NCBI GenBank assembly: GCA_016866575.1
Contig: VGMA01000012.1
Location: 1 to 18,905, forward strand
Direction: 5' to 3'
From: Chlamydiota bacterium
GTDB taxonomy: Bacteria > Chlamydiota > Chlamydiia > Chlamydiales > VGMA01
Length of the DNA: 18,905 nt
A model generated the notes under the pieces. The model was not told the origin of the DNA. It saw only the letters and a list, made by a program, of their open reading frames with translations, and made no database searches. Below, piece after piece: positions 8,063 through 14,363 of the stretch. Position 1 is the first letter of the stretch. The number at the start of each line of letters is the position of its first letter. Position numbers and translations under genes: made by a program.

Positions 8063-8938
8063 ATGGTGAATTTGCTTTGGAATAACCTAAAAAACCGAAT
8101 CAGCGTTCAACAAGCAGCAACAGCAATGCTTTTACTGCTCTCTGCCTTGTTGATTTTGCACGATCAGGCATTTTCTGCAGCCTATCTTGCGGCTGCATCT
8201 ATAGCTATATTCATGATCCACAGACTGCACTTCAAGGGTGTAGTTTTAGCTGCGCTTTCAATAGCATCTATTGCTCTGTTTGCTTATTTCACCAATAGAC
8301 AAACAATAGGGTTATGGAACTGCTTTTGGTTTTGCTCACTATTTGTAGCGTTTTATCTTCTTGCTGAAGGAGAAAGCCTCTTTTTTGAAGAAAAAATTCA
8401 GAAAGATCAAGCCTTAAAGAATGAATTAGAAAATAGTAATTTATGGAAGGCACGTTTTGAAACGCTCCAGCATCAATTGATCAAAGAAAAAGAAAAGATC
8501 AGTGGCCTTGAGCAAGATCAAATCGTTTTAGAAGAAAAACATGAAGAGAGAGTTGAGGCTTTAAAACAGCTCATTGAAATAGCTAGTAGCGAGTCAGCGC
8601 GGCATCGCCACCGCTTAGAACATCTTTTAAAAGAAAGAGAAGAGCTTAGCGATCAAGTTTACTTGCTTTCTCAAGAGATCGAAAAAGTTAAAGAGGTTGT
8701 AAAAGAAGAGCATAAGCCCATTTTTAGCGATGAAGAATCTCTTAAGAGAATTGATGAACTCAATGAATTTCGCTTTGACAATTTCCAATTACGCTTGCTT
8801 TTGACTGAGCAAAGAAAAGAGAAAAAGATCCAAGAAAAAGTCAAAAGAGAAAGAGCTCCAAGAGCTAGCGCTCCTATAGGTCAAGAAAGGATTACCCTTC
8901 AAGATCTTGCAAAAGTAATCTCAAAAAACATCAAATAA
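8063..8938 (+). CDS. Four-helix membrane protein with long coiled coil (unknown)
   Basis: About 291 residues from the ATG at 8063; a GTG at 8060 is the alternative start, and neither has a good ribosome binding site, so coupling to the dipeptidase stop (8051-8053) is likely. Hydrophobic segments at about 18-33, 38-53, 58-77 and 84-101 predict four membrane helices. A highly charged, Glu/Lys/Leu-rich stretch at about 105-215 and 225-262 looks like a cytoplasmic coiled coil, ending in a basic segment (KVKRERAPRASAP). I do not recognise the family. Such an architecture suits a membrane-anchored scaffold or sensor-like protein. Its position just before two PAS proteins may be functional, but that is inference. 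Confidence 0.85.
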   Translation: MVNLLWNNLKNRISVQQAATAMLLLLSALLILHDQAFSAAYLAAASIAIFMIHRLHFKGVVLAALSIASIALFAYFTNRQTIGLWNCFWFCSLFVAFYLLAEGESLFFEEKIQKDQALKNELENSNLWKARFETLQHQLIKEKEKISGLEQDQIVLEEKHEERVEALKQLIEIASSESARHRHRLEHLLKEREELSDQVYLLSQEIEKVKEVVKEEHKPIFSDEESLKRIDELNEFRFDNFQLRLLLTEQRKEKKIQEKVKRERAPRASAPIGQERITLQDLAKVISKNIK

Positions 8939-8956
8939 CCCCCTTGCTTTTATTTC

Positions 8957-8993
8957 CCCCCTTTTACCTAATAAATGTAGGAAAGGAGGTGAG
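8957..8993 (+). promoter_or_regulatory. Hairpin occluding the ribosome binding site of the first PAS gene
   Basis: The Shine-Dalgarno run AAAGGAGGTGA (8982-8992) is nearly ideal. Its bases can pair with the C/T-rich segment just upstream: CCTA (8967-8970) with TAGG (8978-8981), TTT (8963-8965) with AAA (8982-8984), CC (8960-8961) with GG (8985-8986), and CC (8957-8958) with GG (8988-8989). There are two one-base bulges, one C-A mismatch and a 7-base loop. This could restrain translation of the PAS pair. Predicted by eye only. Confidence 0.45.
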
Positions 8994-8994
8994 A

Positions 8995-9369
8995 ATGCAC
9001 GAAAGATCATCAGAAGAGCTTCTATGGCAGTCACTAGAGCAAGTCCCTGGATGTGTGTTCTGGAAAGATGCCGAAGGGCGTTATCTAGGTTGTAATGAAG
9101 AATTTACAACCATGATCGGCGTTAAAAAAGAGGCCGTAATTGGTAAAACTGACTTTGAGATCGAACATTTATCCAAAAGAGCCAGTCACTATCTTAAACA
9201 AGATCAAGAGATTATGCGCTCAGGAAGACCAAGATGGGCCATCCATGAGACCTATTATAATCAAGCAGATCATCCTGTTAGAATGATCGCAAACAAAAAG
9301 CCTTTGATAGACTCCTTAGGTAATGTAGTGGGAATCATTGGCCTTTGCCTTCCGGAGGAAGAACGATGA
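8995..9369 (+). CDS. PAS-domain protein 1 (stand-alone)
   Basis: 124 residues from the ATG at 8995, set by the strong AAGGAGGTGA upstream; an in-frame ATG at 8944 would add 17 residues but lacks such a site. Nearly the whole protein is one PAS domain (about 14-118): PGCVFWKDAEGRYLGCNEEF, then EAVIGKTDFEI, and a C-terminal sheet ending in KKPLIDSLGNVVGIIGLCL. The VFWKD-x-x-G-RYLGCN signature is typical of PAS_4-type sensor domains that in other bacteria are fused to histidine kinases or LuxR-type regulators. Here there is no output domain. Its stop overlaps the start of a second PAS protein (ATGA, 9366-9369), so both are probably made together and may dimerise. Ligand unknown. Confidence 0.88.
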   Translation: MHERSSEELLWQSLEQVPGCVFWKDAEGRYLGCNEEFTTMIGVKKEAVIGKTDFEIEHLSKRASHYLKQDQEIMRSGRPRWAIHETYYNQADHPVRMIANKKPLIDSLGNVVGIIGLCLPEEER

Positions 9370-9698
9370 GAAAACATGACAAAGAGAACCTGCAAGCCCT
9401 TTTGCAGCTGCCCGCATATGTTTTTTGGAAAGACAGCCAAAACCGCTTTGCTGGGTGCAATAACGCATTTGCTGAATTCTTAGGTCTTATGCCTGAGGAT
9501 ATTATAGGTAAAAATGATCGAGAGATTTCAGCTCGCTTGGGGGTGAATTTTGAGTGCGAATGGAAAGAGGCTCGCTCTTGCAAATCGCATCTTGTTGATA
9601 AAGAGGGGGTAGTGCACCACATCATTGCTAGTAAAAGGCCCCTTTACAATGACCATGGCAATATTGTAGGGTCAATAAGTGCATTTTTTGATAGATAG
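9366..9698 (+). CDS. PAS-domain protein 2 (stand-alone)
   Basis: 110 residues from the ATG at 9366, which overlaps the previous stop by four bases and is preceded by GGAGGAAG. Again a single PAS domain (about 10-108): PAYVFWKDSQNRFAGCNNAF, EDIIGKNDREI, and KRPLYNDHGNIVGSISAFF. It is a divergent paralogue of PAS protein 1, with the same VFWKD and GCN positions but different residues in the middle, including three cysteines or histidines not shared. There is no output domain or membrane segment. The pair may form a heterodimer or act in trans on a partner elsewhere in the genome. A weak AT-rich hairpin (GTTAA/TTAAC, 9698-9714) followed by a T run could end the operon. Confidence 0.88.
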   Translation: MRKHDKENLQALLQLPAYVFWKDSQNRFAGCNNAFAEFLGLMPEDIIGKNDREISARLGVNFECEWKEARSCKSHLVDKEGVVHHIIASKRPLYNDHGNIVGSISAFFDR

Positions 9699-9722
9699 TT
9701 AAAATTAAATTAACGCTTTTTA

Positions 9723-9771
9723 TTGTTTAAAATTAAAAGTTATATTATAATATTTTTTAATAATAACTTTT
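9723..9771 (+). promoter_or_regulatory. Strong promoter with flanking dyad before the interrupted gene
   Basis: TTGTTT (9723-9728) and a perfect TATAAT (9746-9751) are spaced by 17 bases. A ribosome binding site AAGGGG (9783-9788) sits 7 bases before the ATG at 9796. The -10 box lies between the arms of an inverted repeat, AAAAGTTAT (9735-9743) and ATAACTTTT (9763-9771), which could be an operator or a bidirectional AT-rich terminator for the PAS genes. Confidence 0.6.
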
Positions 9772-9795
9772 GTTTTGATAATAAGGGGCGTTTTT

Positions 9796-10263
9796 ATGTC
9801 TGCTGTTTTGCCAAGGTATAGTTTATTTTTGGGGCAAAAACCAGAATATGATGAAATGCTAAAAGCAGATAAAAAACGAATAGTTGAATTAACCAATCGA
9901 AATTCGAATTAAAGTGTAGCTACAGTTCAATCGGCTAAATCCGTTATTGCACCTGAAAAAAGAGTGGAAACTGATGATGATTCTGAAATAACAGATCCAG
10001 TCAGTGATCAGGAATCTTTGCGTAGTATTACCTTAACAGAATTCCAAGATTCTATTGATCAGTTACCTAAGAAGTCCCCACCCCTTTATGATCGATATTG
10101 GGAATTTTTAACATTCAAAACACAAGCAGATTCGAAAGCAGGAAAAGTTGCATTGGTTTTTAGTGCTTTAGTTGTAGATCTCATCTTTCTTATTTCATTA
10201 GGAAGTCTGTATTGCCTTTTTGCGGAGGGCTGCAAATACTATGATAATGCAAATAAACAATAA
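9796..10263 (+). pseudogene. Small C-terminally membrane-anchored protein gene interrupted by TAA
   Basis: An ATG at 9796 with a good ribosome binding site and promoter opens a frame that hits TAA at 9910-9912 after 38 codons. The same frame then continues for another 116 codons to 10263. Read through, the product would be about 155 residues: a charged N-terminus (MSAVLPRYSLFLGQKPEYDE), an acidic serine-rich middle, and one membrane segment near the C-terminus (about 118-142) with a short tail. The downstream part has no credible start of its own; the first candidate is a GTG at 9964 without a ribosome binding site. A single base change (for example CAA, GAA or AAA to TAA) would explain it. 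It resembles the next gene in size and layout. Function unknown; a secreted membrane-inserting protein is a guess. Confidence 0.7.
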
Positions 10264-10270
10264 ATATTAT

Positions 10271-10299
10271 TTGAATTTTTAATAAATTTGTATTATAAT
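10271..10299 (+). promoter_or_regulatory. Near-consensus promoter of the NASAPP-repeat protein gene
   Basis: TTGAAT (10271-10276) and a perfect TATAAT (10294-10299) with a 17-base spacer, in an AT-rich gap. AAGG (10324-10327) precedes the ATG at 10333 by five bases. The arrangement mirrors the promoter before the preceding gene. Confidence 0.6.
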
Positions 10300-10332
10300 T
10301 TATATTAATTCGATTCTATATTTAAGGTTTTC

Positions 10333-10827
10333 ATGAAAGTATCTAATTTCGAAGTAAATATCCCTTTAGCTGAGGTTGTATCTGTAGAAACGCTTAAGGA
10401 GCAAGATGATCAGAAATTGCCTGTTGCAAAGCTGATAACAGAGATAGCTTCACCTTTGATAAGGTCAGATATAGAAGAATTTAAAAACGCTTCAGCTCCA
10501 CCATTAGAGCTACACGAAGAAGGTGTCGAATACAACAACGCTTCAGCTCCCCCTATAGAGCACATGCATATAGCTAATGGCAAGCAGCCGTTTGAAGGCT
10601 CTTTTATACCGCATGCTAAAGATCAGACAAAAGCTTTAGCGCCTCTAAAGAATAGATGCTCGCACGTGCAGCAAGGCTCAAAGGTTCATCGTATAGCGAT
10701 CAGGGTATCGTCTTTAGGAACAACGATTAGTGCATGGTTTATGGCTTTTGCGCTGATTTTTGCCGCTTTTTTTGTTACTAGATCATTTAGTATCCCTACA
10801 GGATTGTTAGGATTTCGTAGCCTGTAG
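10333..10827 (+). CDS. Small protein with duplicated NASAPP motif and C-terminal membrane segment
   Basis: 164 residues, no recognised family. Residues 1-50 are mixed and acidic. NASAPPLE (52-59) recurs as NASAPPIE (69-76), a 17-residue spaced duplication visible also in the DNA. The single hydrophobic segment lies at about 131-150 (ISAWFMAFALIFAAFFVTR), close to the C-terminus, leaving about 14 residues after it, as in tail-anchored proteins. There is no N-terminal signal peptide. It has its own promoter and sits next to an interrupted gene of the same layout. The last 32 bases overlap the end of map on the opposite strand. A type III secreted, host-membrane-inserted protein is a possible role in a chlamydia-like bacterium, but nothing here proves secretion. 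Confidence 0.75.
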   Translation: MKVSNFEVNIPLAEVVSVETLKEQDDQKLPVAKLITEIASPLIRSDIEEFKNASAPPLELHEEGVEYNNASAPPIEHMHIANGKQPFEGSFIPHAKDQTKALAPLKNRCSHVQQGSKVHRIAIRVSSLGTTISAWFMAFALIFAAFFVTRSFSIPTGLLGFRSL

Positions 10828-11668
10828 ATGTTACTAAGATCGTGTGCTCCCACTGCGCGCTGGCTTTACCATCTATTGTTCTTGCCGTCCAACCGTTGGC
10901 ATCGATTTTGCTTTTGCGCGCTCCTGCATTGATCATCGGTTCGATCGTAAAAATCATCCCTTCTGCTAAAGGAATAGTATAGTCATTTCTATTGTGATGG
11001 ATGGCTGGTGCTTCATGGAACTTTAGACCGATTCCATGTCCAACAAACTCATCGACAACAGAGCAGCCCATTTTATTGGCATACGATTCGATCACTTCGC
11101 CGATTTGATTGAGTAAAACGCCTGGTTTTACGATAGAAATTGCCTTAAGTAAAGAAATGTGGGCGACATCTACTACTTTTCTTTTTTCTTCGCTAACATC
11201 TCCTATTGCTACCATAGCGCTTGCATCTCCATAATAGCCGTGAAGGATGCAGGATATGTCGATATTTACAATATCTCCTGCTTTTAGAGGAACATCATCT
11301 GGAAAGCCGTGGCAGATCACATCGTTTAAAGATGTGCAAATATGGAAAGGATAGGGTGGCTCGCCATAATTGAGAGGGGCTGCAATCGCACCTGCATCTT
11401 TGGTCAACTTGGCTACGTAAGCATCAATTTGTTTTGTCGTAACCCCTTCTTTCGTGAAAGCAACAGCTTTCTGTAGGATATCGGCAGTGAGTTTACAAGC
11501 AGCACGGATCTTTTCGATCTGTTGAGGGGTTTTTAAGATGATATCGTGCTCTTTGCGGTAGATTTTTGCAATGTCTGTGACCTTAGTATTTTCACTTGTT
11601 TGCGGGTAGTGGCATTTTTTCCATTTTTTTCCGCTTCCGCACCAGCAAGGGTCATTTCTTGTTGTCAT
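10796..11668 (-). CDS. map: Methionine aminopeptidase type I with SEC-C motif
   Basis: 290 residues, removing the initiator methionine from new proteins. The N-terminus carries a SEC-C zinc motif, RNDPCWCGSGKKWKKCH (C8, C10, C19, H20), thought to hold the enzyme near the ribosome. The M24 catalytic domain follows, with H120 (NDVICHG), metal ligands D137 (NIDISC), D148 (YYGDAS), H211 (FVGHGIG), E243 (FTIEPM) and E274 (AQWEHT). All residues needed for activity are present. The start is set by AGGT upstream of the ATG and by the motif beginning at residue 5. It is the last gene of the rpmB-to-map block, 111 bases after truA, and runs 32 bases into the convergent gene. A SEC-C extension on Map is, as I recall, usual in chlamydiae. 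Confidence 0.96.
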   Translation of the reverse strand: MTTRNDPCWCGSGKKWKKCHYPQTSENTKVTDIAKIYRKEHDIILKTPQQIEKIRAACKLTADILQKAVAFTKEGVTTKQIDAYVAKLTKDAGAIAAPLNYGEPPYPFHICTSLNDVICHGFPDDVPLKAGDIVNIDISCILHGYYGDASAMVAIGDVSEEKRKVVDVAHISLLKAISIVKPGVLLNQIGEVIESYANKMGCSVVDEFVGHGIGLKFHEAPAIHHNRNDYTIPLAEGMIFTIEPMINAGARKSKIDANGWTARTIDGKASAQWEHTILVTSTGYEILTIL

Positions 11669-11707
11669 TATTTACCTGCATTTCAATATTGTTGCTTTTA
11701 CTAAGGT

Positions 11708-11723
11708 TACTAGCTTTCTAGTA
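11708..11723. other. Short perfect inverted repeat upstream of map
   Basis: TACTAG and CTAGTA flank CTTT between truA and map. No T run follows on the minus strand, so it is not an evident terminator. It could be an operator or chance. Confidence 0.25.
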
Positions 11724-11779
11724 CAAAAAATAGAGATTTCCAGCACCTCAAAAGTTCTGCAAGAAAGTTCATGTAGAGT

Positions 11780-12499
11780 TTAATAGTGTACCTTATTTAA
11801 CACAAGTCCATGTGCAGGAGCTGTGATGCCGCTTAATGTGCGATCAGATGAAGAAAAAATCGTTTTAAGCTCTTCGATTTTGATTTTCCCTTGTCCTATG
11901 TAGACAAGGGTTCCGACGATATTTCGCACCATTTTATAATGAAAGTGGCTGCCATGAATGGTGAAGATAACGCAAGATTTTTTTTCGATGCTACATTTAG
12001 TGATTGTACTCAAGGTTTTCATATCCCTATCAGATCCTTGGTTCACAAAGCTTGTAAAATCCTTTTCTCCGATAAAATATTCTGAAGCCTTTTGCATTAA
12101 AGTTAAATCGAGTGCTACGGGGTAATGCCATGCGAAATTTCTTTCGAAGGGAAGCTGTACGTTATCTGTGCTTAGATAGTAACAATACTCCTTGCTTTTA
12201 GCATCTAAAGTAGCATGAAAAGAGTTGTCCTTGATTCTTGCCTCTAATATTCGGATATCTTCGGGAAGAGAGTGGTTGATGATCAAAGGGAACTTTTCTA
12301 TAGGGAAGGGGAGCTTTGGGGTAAAAAAGTTTACTACTTGCCCCTTTGCGTGCACTTTTGCATCCGTTCTTGATGCGGCTTGGATTTTACTGAAGGTAAT
12401 TTGATGGGATGCAAGCGCTTTTTCAAGGCAGCTAACAATACCAGGAGTGAATCCCTGGTATCTTGTCCCTTCGTAACTTAAAAGTAAAACGATGTTCAT
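11780..12499 (-). CDS. truA: tRNA pseudouridine(38-40) synthase TruA
   Basis: 239 residues, slightly short for the family. The enzyme makes pseudouridine at positions 38-40 of the tRNA anticodon arm. The catalytic aspartate is D46 in AASRTDAKVHAKGQ, the TruA signature. The N-terminal LSYEGTRYQGF corresponds to the family's Y-D-G-T-x-Y-x-G-W, but the loop after it is about five residues shorter and lacks the usual W-Q pair. The C-terminal part keeps FHYKMVRNIVGTLVYIGQGK, which corresponds to the conserved F-x-x-x-M-V-R-x-x-V-G. The ATG overlaps the stop of the MarC-family gene by four bases (ATGA on the minus strand), so translation is probably coupled. Confidence 0.94.
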   Translation of the reverse strand: MNIVLLLSYEGTRYQGFTPGIVSCLEKALASHQITFSKIQAASRTDAKVHAKGQVVNFFTPKLPFPIEKFPLIINHSLPEDIRILEARIKDNSFHATLDAKSKEYCYYLSTDNVQLPFERNFAWHYPVALDLTLMQKASEYFIGEKDFTSFVNQGSDRDMKTLSTITKCSIEKKSCVIFTIHGSHFHYKMVRNIVGTLVYIGQGKIKIEELKTIFSSSDRTLSGITAPAHGLVLNKVHY

Positions 12500-13110
12500 G
12501 TTTCAAGGTAAATTGTAACACCTTCAAGGAACATCTGTAAAGAGATCAAGATCAAAATTAGACCCATAAGCCGTTCAAGCGCTTTAAGCCCCCTTTCACC
12601 AAAAATTTTGGCAATCCAAGGTGATGCTAGTAAAATCAATGTAGATGCCGCCCAAGCTAGCAAAATGGCTATAATTAGATCCATAATAGGTGAGCTTTGT
12701 CTAGCAAAAATCATAACAGCGGCCAATGCTGAAGGGCCTGCTAAAAGTGGAACAGCCAGAGGAAAGATTAAAGGCTCTTCATGACTTGTCATCAAAGACT
12801 CTTGAAGCCCTCCTTTACCGGGAAAGACCATCTGTACAGCGAGTAAAAAAAGAACAATACCCCCTGAAATATAGATCGTTTCATGCGATATATGCAATAT
12901 GCTCATGAGACCATTTCCTAAAAATGCAAATAAGATAATGATCACTAAGGCAATTAATGCTTCTCGAAAAATAATTTTACGCTGTCTTGAAGGGTGTGTA
13001 TGCTTCAAAATGACAAGATACAAAGGGATGTTTCCGATCGGATCCATCAATAAGAAAAGTGAAAAAGCAATAGAAAACGTAGAAAATATAGCTGTATCCA
13101 TAAACTGCAT
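12496..13110 (-). CDS. MarC-family integral membrane protein
   Basis: 204 residues with six predicted membrane helices. Family signatures: LLMDPIGNIPLYL (about 21-33), LAVPLLAGPSAL in the middle, and ERLMGLILILISLQMFLEG near the C-terminus. The MarC/YhgN family is widespread, its transport role is unsettled, and it is no longer linked to antibiotic resistance. The ATG at 13110 follows the phospholipase-D stop by three bases, with no clear Shine-Dalgarno site, which suggests coupling. Proximity to map recalls the chlamydial arrangement as I remember it. Confidence 0.93.
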   Translation of the reverse strand: MQFMDTAIFSTFSIAFSLFLLMDPIGNIPLYLVILKHTHPSRQRKIIFREALIALVIIILFAFLGNGLMSILHISHETIYISGGIVLFLLAVQMVFPGKGGLQESLMTSHEEPLIFPLAVPLLAGPSALAAVMIFARQSSPIMDLIIAILLAWAASTLILLASPWIAKIFGERGLKALERLMGLILILISLQMFLEGVTIYLET

Positions 13111-13113
13111 TAT

Positions 13114-13983
13114 TCAAGTGTATTGAATAGAAGTAAAGAAACGGCGAAAAAATTTTTGATGTTCATGTGAGTCGATTTTTATGACCATGAGATCTTCATC
13201 ATTGAACTCAAAAGCAGACTTAGTCCAATTGGCTGATCCGAAAATCAATATTTGTTCGTCGATCAAAGCGCACTTATGATGAAATAGCTGTTTTCCTTGG
13301 TTTTGAAAAATTTCAATTCCACTATTTTTGAGTGTTTCATAAGCTTTTTTTGAAGCAGCTTTTGCACTTTGTTTATCTAAATGGATTTTGACTGATACTC
13401 CTCTAGAAGAAGCTTGAATAAGGGCATGTACAATTTGTGGATGCGTTAAGGTAAACATGGCAACTTGCACCGATTTTTTAGCATTTTCGATCAAAAATAG
13501 CACTTTATCAAGAGCTAAAGAGCCGCAAGAGGATAAGGGGTAGTAGCTATATTGGTTTGTTTCGTAAAAACGATTTTCTAACATGGATCTTGCTAAATTT
13601 TGATCATAGAGCATCAAAGCGATGTTGTTATGAACTGTCAAGGAGGGGAGTGTCAAATTGACAGAAGAGATGCAGACGAGCTCTTCATCAATGATCAAAA
13701 ATTTTCTATGCCGAATGCCGCGTGTTTTTTTTGTGTTTTCCTGGTGAAGCGTGACATCGATTCCAGATGCTTTTTTTTGTTTGAGTAAAGAGAGCATCTC
13801 TATATCGGAGTAGCCAAAAGAAGAGGTGTGGATGGAGTGCTTTGCGCTGTCGATGCACAAAGAGAAAATTTTTTTCAAATCATCTCGTGATTCAGAGCTG
13901 TAAAAACGGAGAGGGTGATTTTTTGTGGGCAGGGGGGAGCTAAAAAAAGAAAATATGCCGATCAGTAACAAAGTGATCGGCAC
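13114..13983 (-). CDS. HKD phospholipase-D family protein
   Basis: About 289 residues if translation begins at GTG 13983. The frame is open farther upstream, but that part lies within rpmB. From this start the N-terminus (VPITLLLIGIFSFFSSPLP) is a hydrophobic signal or anchor segment. Two HKD motifs are complete: HRKFLIID (H92, K94, D99) followed by SSVNLT, and HHKCALID (H235, K237, D242) followed by GSANWT. This is the two-motif, single-chain form typical of bacterial PLD/nuclease proteins of the Nuc/cardiolipin-synthase class. Substrate, phospholipid or nucleic acid, cannot be read from the sequence. The start is uncertain: no ribosome binding site fits well and a terminator-like hairpin overlaps it. 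In chlamydiae a PLD-family gene is found near rpmB, as I recall, which matches this order. Confidence 0.85.
   Translation of the reverse strand: MPITLLLIGIFSFFSSPLPTKNHPLRFYSSESRDDLKKIFSLCIDSAKHSIHTSSFGYSDIEMLSLLKQKKASGIDVTLHQENTKKTRGIRHRKFLIIDEELVCISSVNLTLPSLTVHNNIALMLYDQNLARSMLENRFYETNQYSYYPLSSCGSLALDKVLFLIENAKKSVQVAMFTLTHPQIVHALIQASSRGVSVKIHLDKQSAKAASKKAYETLKNSGIEIFQNQGKQLFHHKCALIDEQILIFGSANWTKSAFEFNDEDLMVIKIDSHEHQKFFRRFFTSIQYT
13939..13981 (-). terminator. Terminator hairpin after rpmB, inside the next gene's start
   Basis: GCCGATCA (13957-13964) and TGATCGGC (13974-13981) form a perfect 8-bp, G:C-containing stem with a 9-base loop. On the minus strand it is followed by ATATTTTCTTTTTTTAG, a good T run. 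It begins 13 bases after the rpmB stop, so it should end or attenuate rpmB transcription before the PLD-to-map genes. Confidence 0.65.
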
Positions 13984-13994
13984 TACAAAGACTA

Positions 13995-14270
13995 TTAGAT
14001 GTTCGCGCCTTCTCTGCGAAGTTTTCTTACAGTTGCAGAGATGCCTTGTTTTTCGGCAATTTTCAAGCCGTGTGCACAAAGCTTTAAGGTGACGAAACGT
14101 TTTTCTTCCGGATTCCAAAGTCGCTTTTTTCTAATGTTTGCAAAGAAACGTCTCTTTGCTGAACCGACCTTGTTCAAACCAATCCCTTTCTTCTTTTTTG
14201 CAATCCCGCGGATTGTGTAAGTCATCCCAGGGCGGTGGCGTTTTTTCGTGATTTGGCAGAGTCTGCTCAT
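13995..14270 (-). CDS. rpmB: 50S ribosomal protein L28
   Basis: 91 residues, basic. MSRLCQITKKRHRPGMTYTI is the L28 N-terminus, followed by KRRFFANIRKKRLWNPEEKR and the C-terminal LKLCAHGLKIAEKQGI. It is a structural protein of the large ribosomal subunit. AAGGG lies upstream of the ATG, and a good sigma70-type promoter with a near-consensus -10 box lies in the 93-base gap shared with murJ. A terminator hairpin follows the stop. Length is slightly above the common 60-80 residues but normal for forms with a longer middle loop. Confidence 0.96.
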   Translation of the reverse strand: MSRLCQITKKRHRPGMTYTIRGIAKKKKGIGLNKVGSAKRRFFANIRKKRLWNPEEKRFVTLKLCAHGLKIAEKQGISATVRKLRREGANI

Positions 14271-14302
14271 TGTAGATATCCCTTGATATTTTAATGAGGG
14301 GA

Positions 14303-14332
14303 ATCATATCAGAAAAATCCCTTTTATGTAAA
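14303..14332 (-). promoter_or_regulatory. rpmB promoter
   Basis: On the minus strand TTTACA (complement of 14327-14332) and TATGAT (complement of 14303-14308) are separated by 18 bases, about 33 bases before the rpmB ATG. Five of six bases match in each box. It fits a constitutive ribosomal protein gene. Confidence 0.6.
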
Positions 14333-14363
14333 CATATAGATATACATAAGAGCTGATCTACAT

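Noticed and set aside
8944..8994. Extended start of PAS protein 1 at 8944
   Set aside because: The extension covers the C/T-rich tract and the Shine-Dalgarno site itself, which point to ATG 8995.
9964..10263. Separate 99-residue gene starting at GTG 9964
   Set aside because: No ribosome binding site or promoter precedes it; the frame is continuous with the ATG at 9796 apart from one TAA.
13984..14118. Phospholipase-D gene starting at 14118
   Set aside because: This region encodes the conserved C-terminal half of ribosomal protein L28 in another frame.
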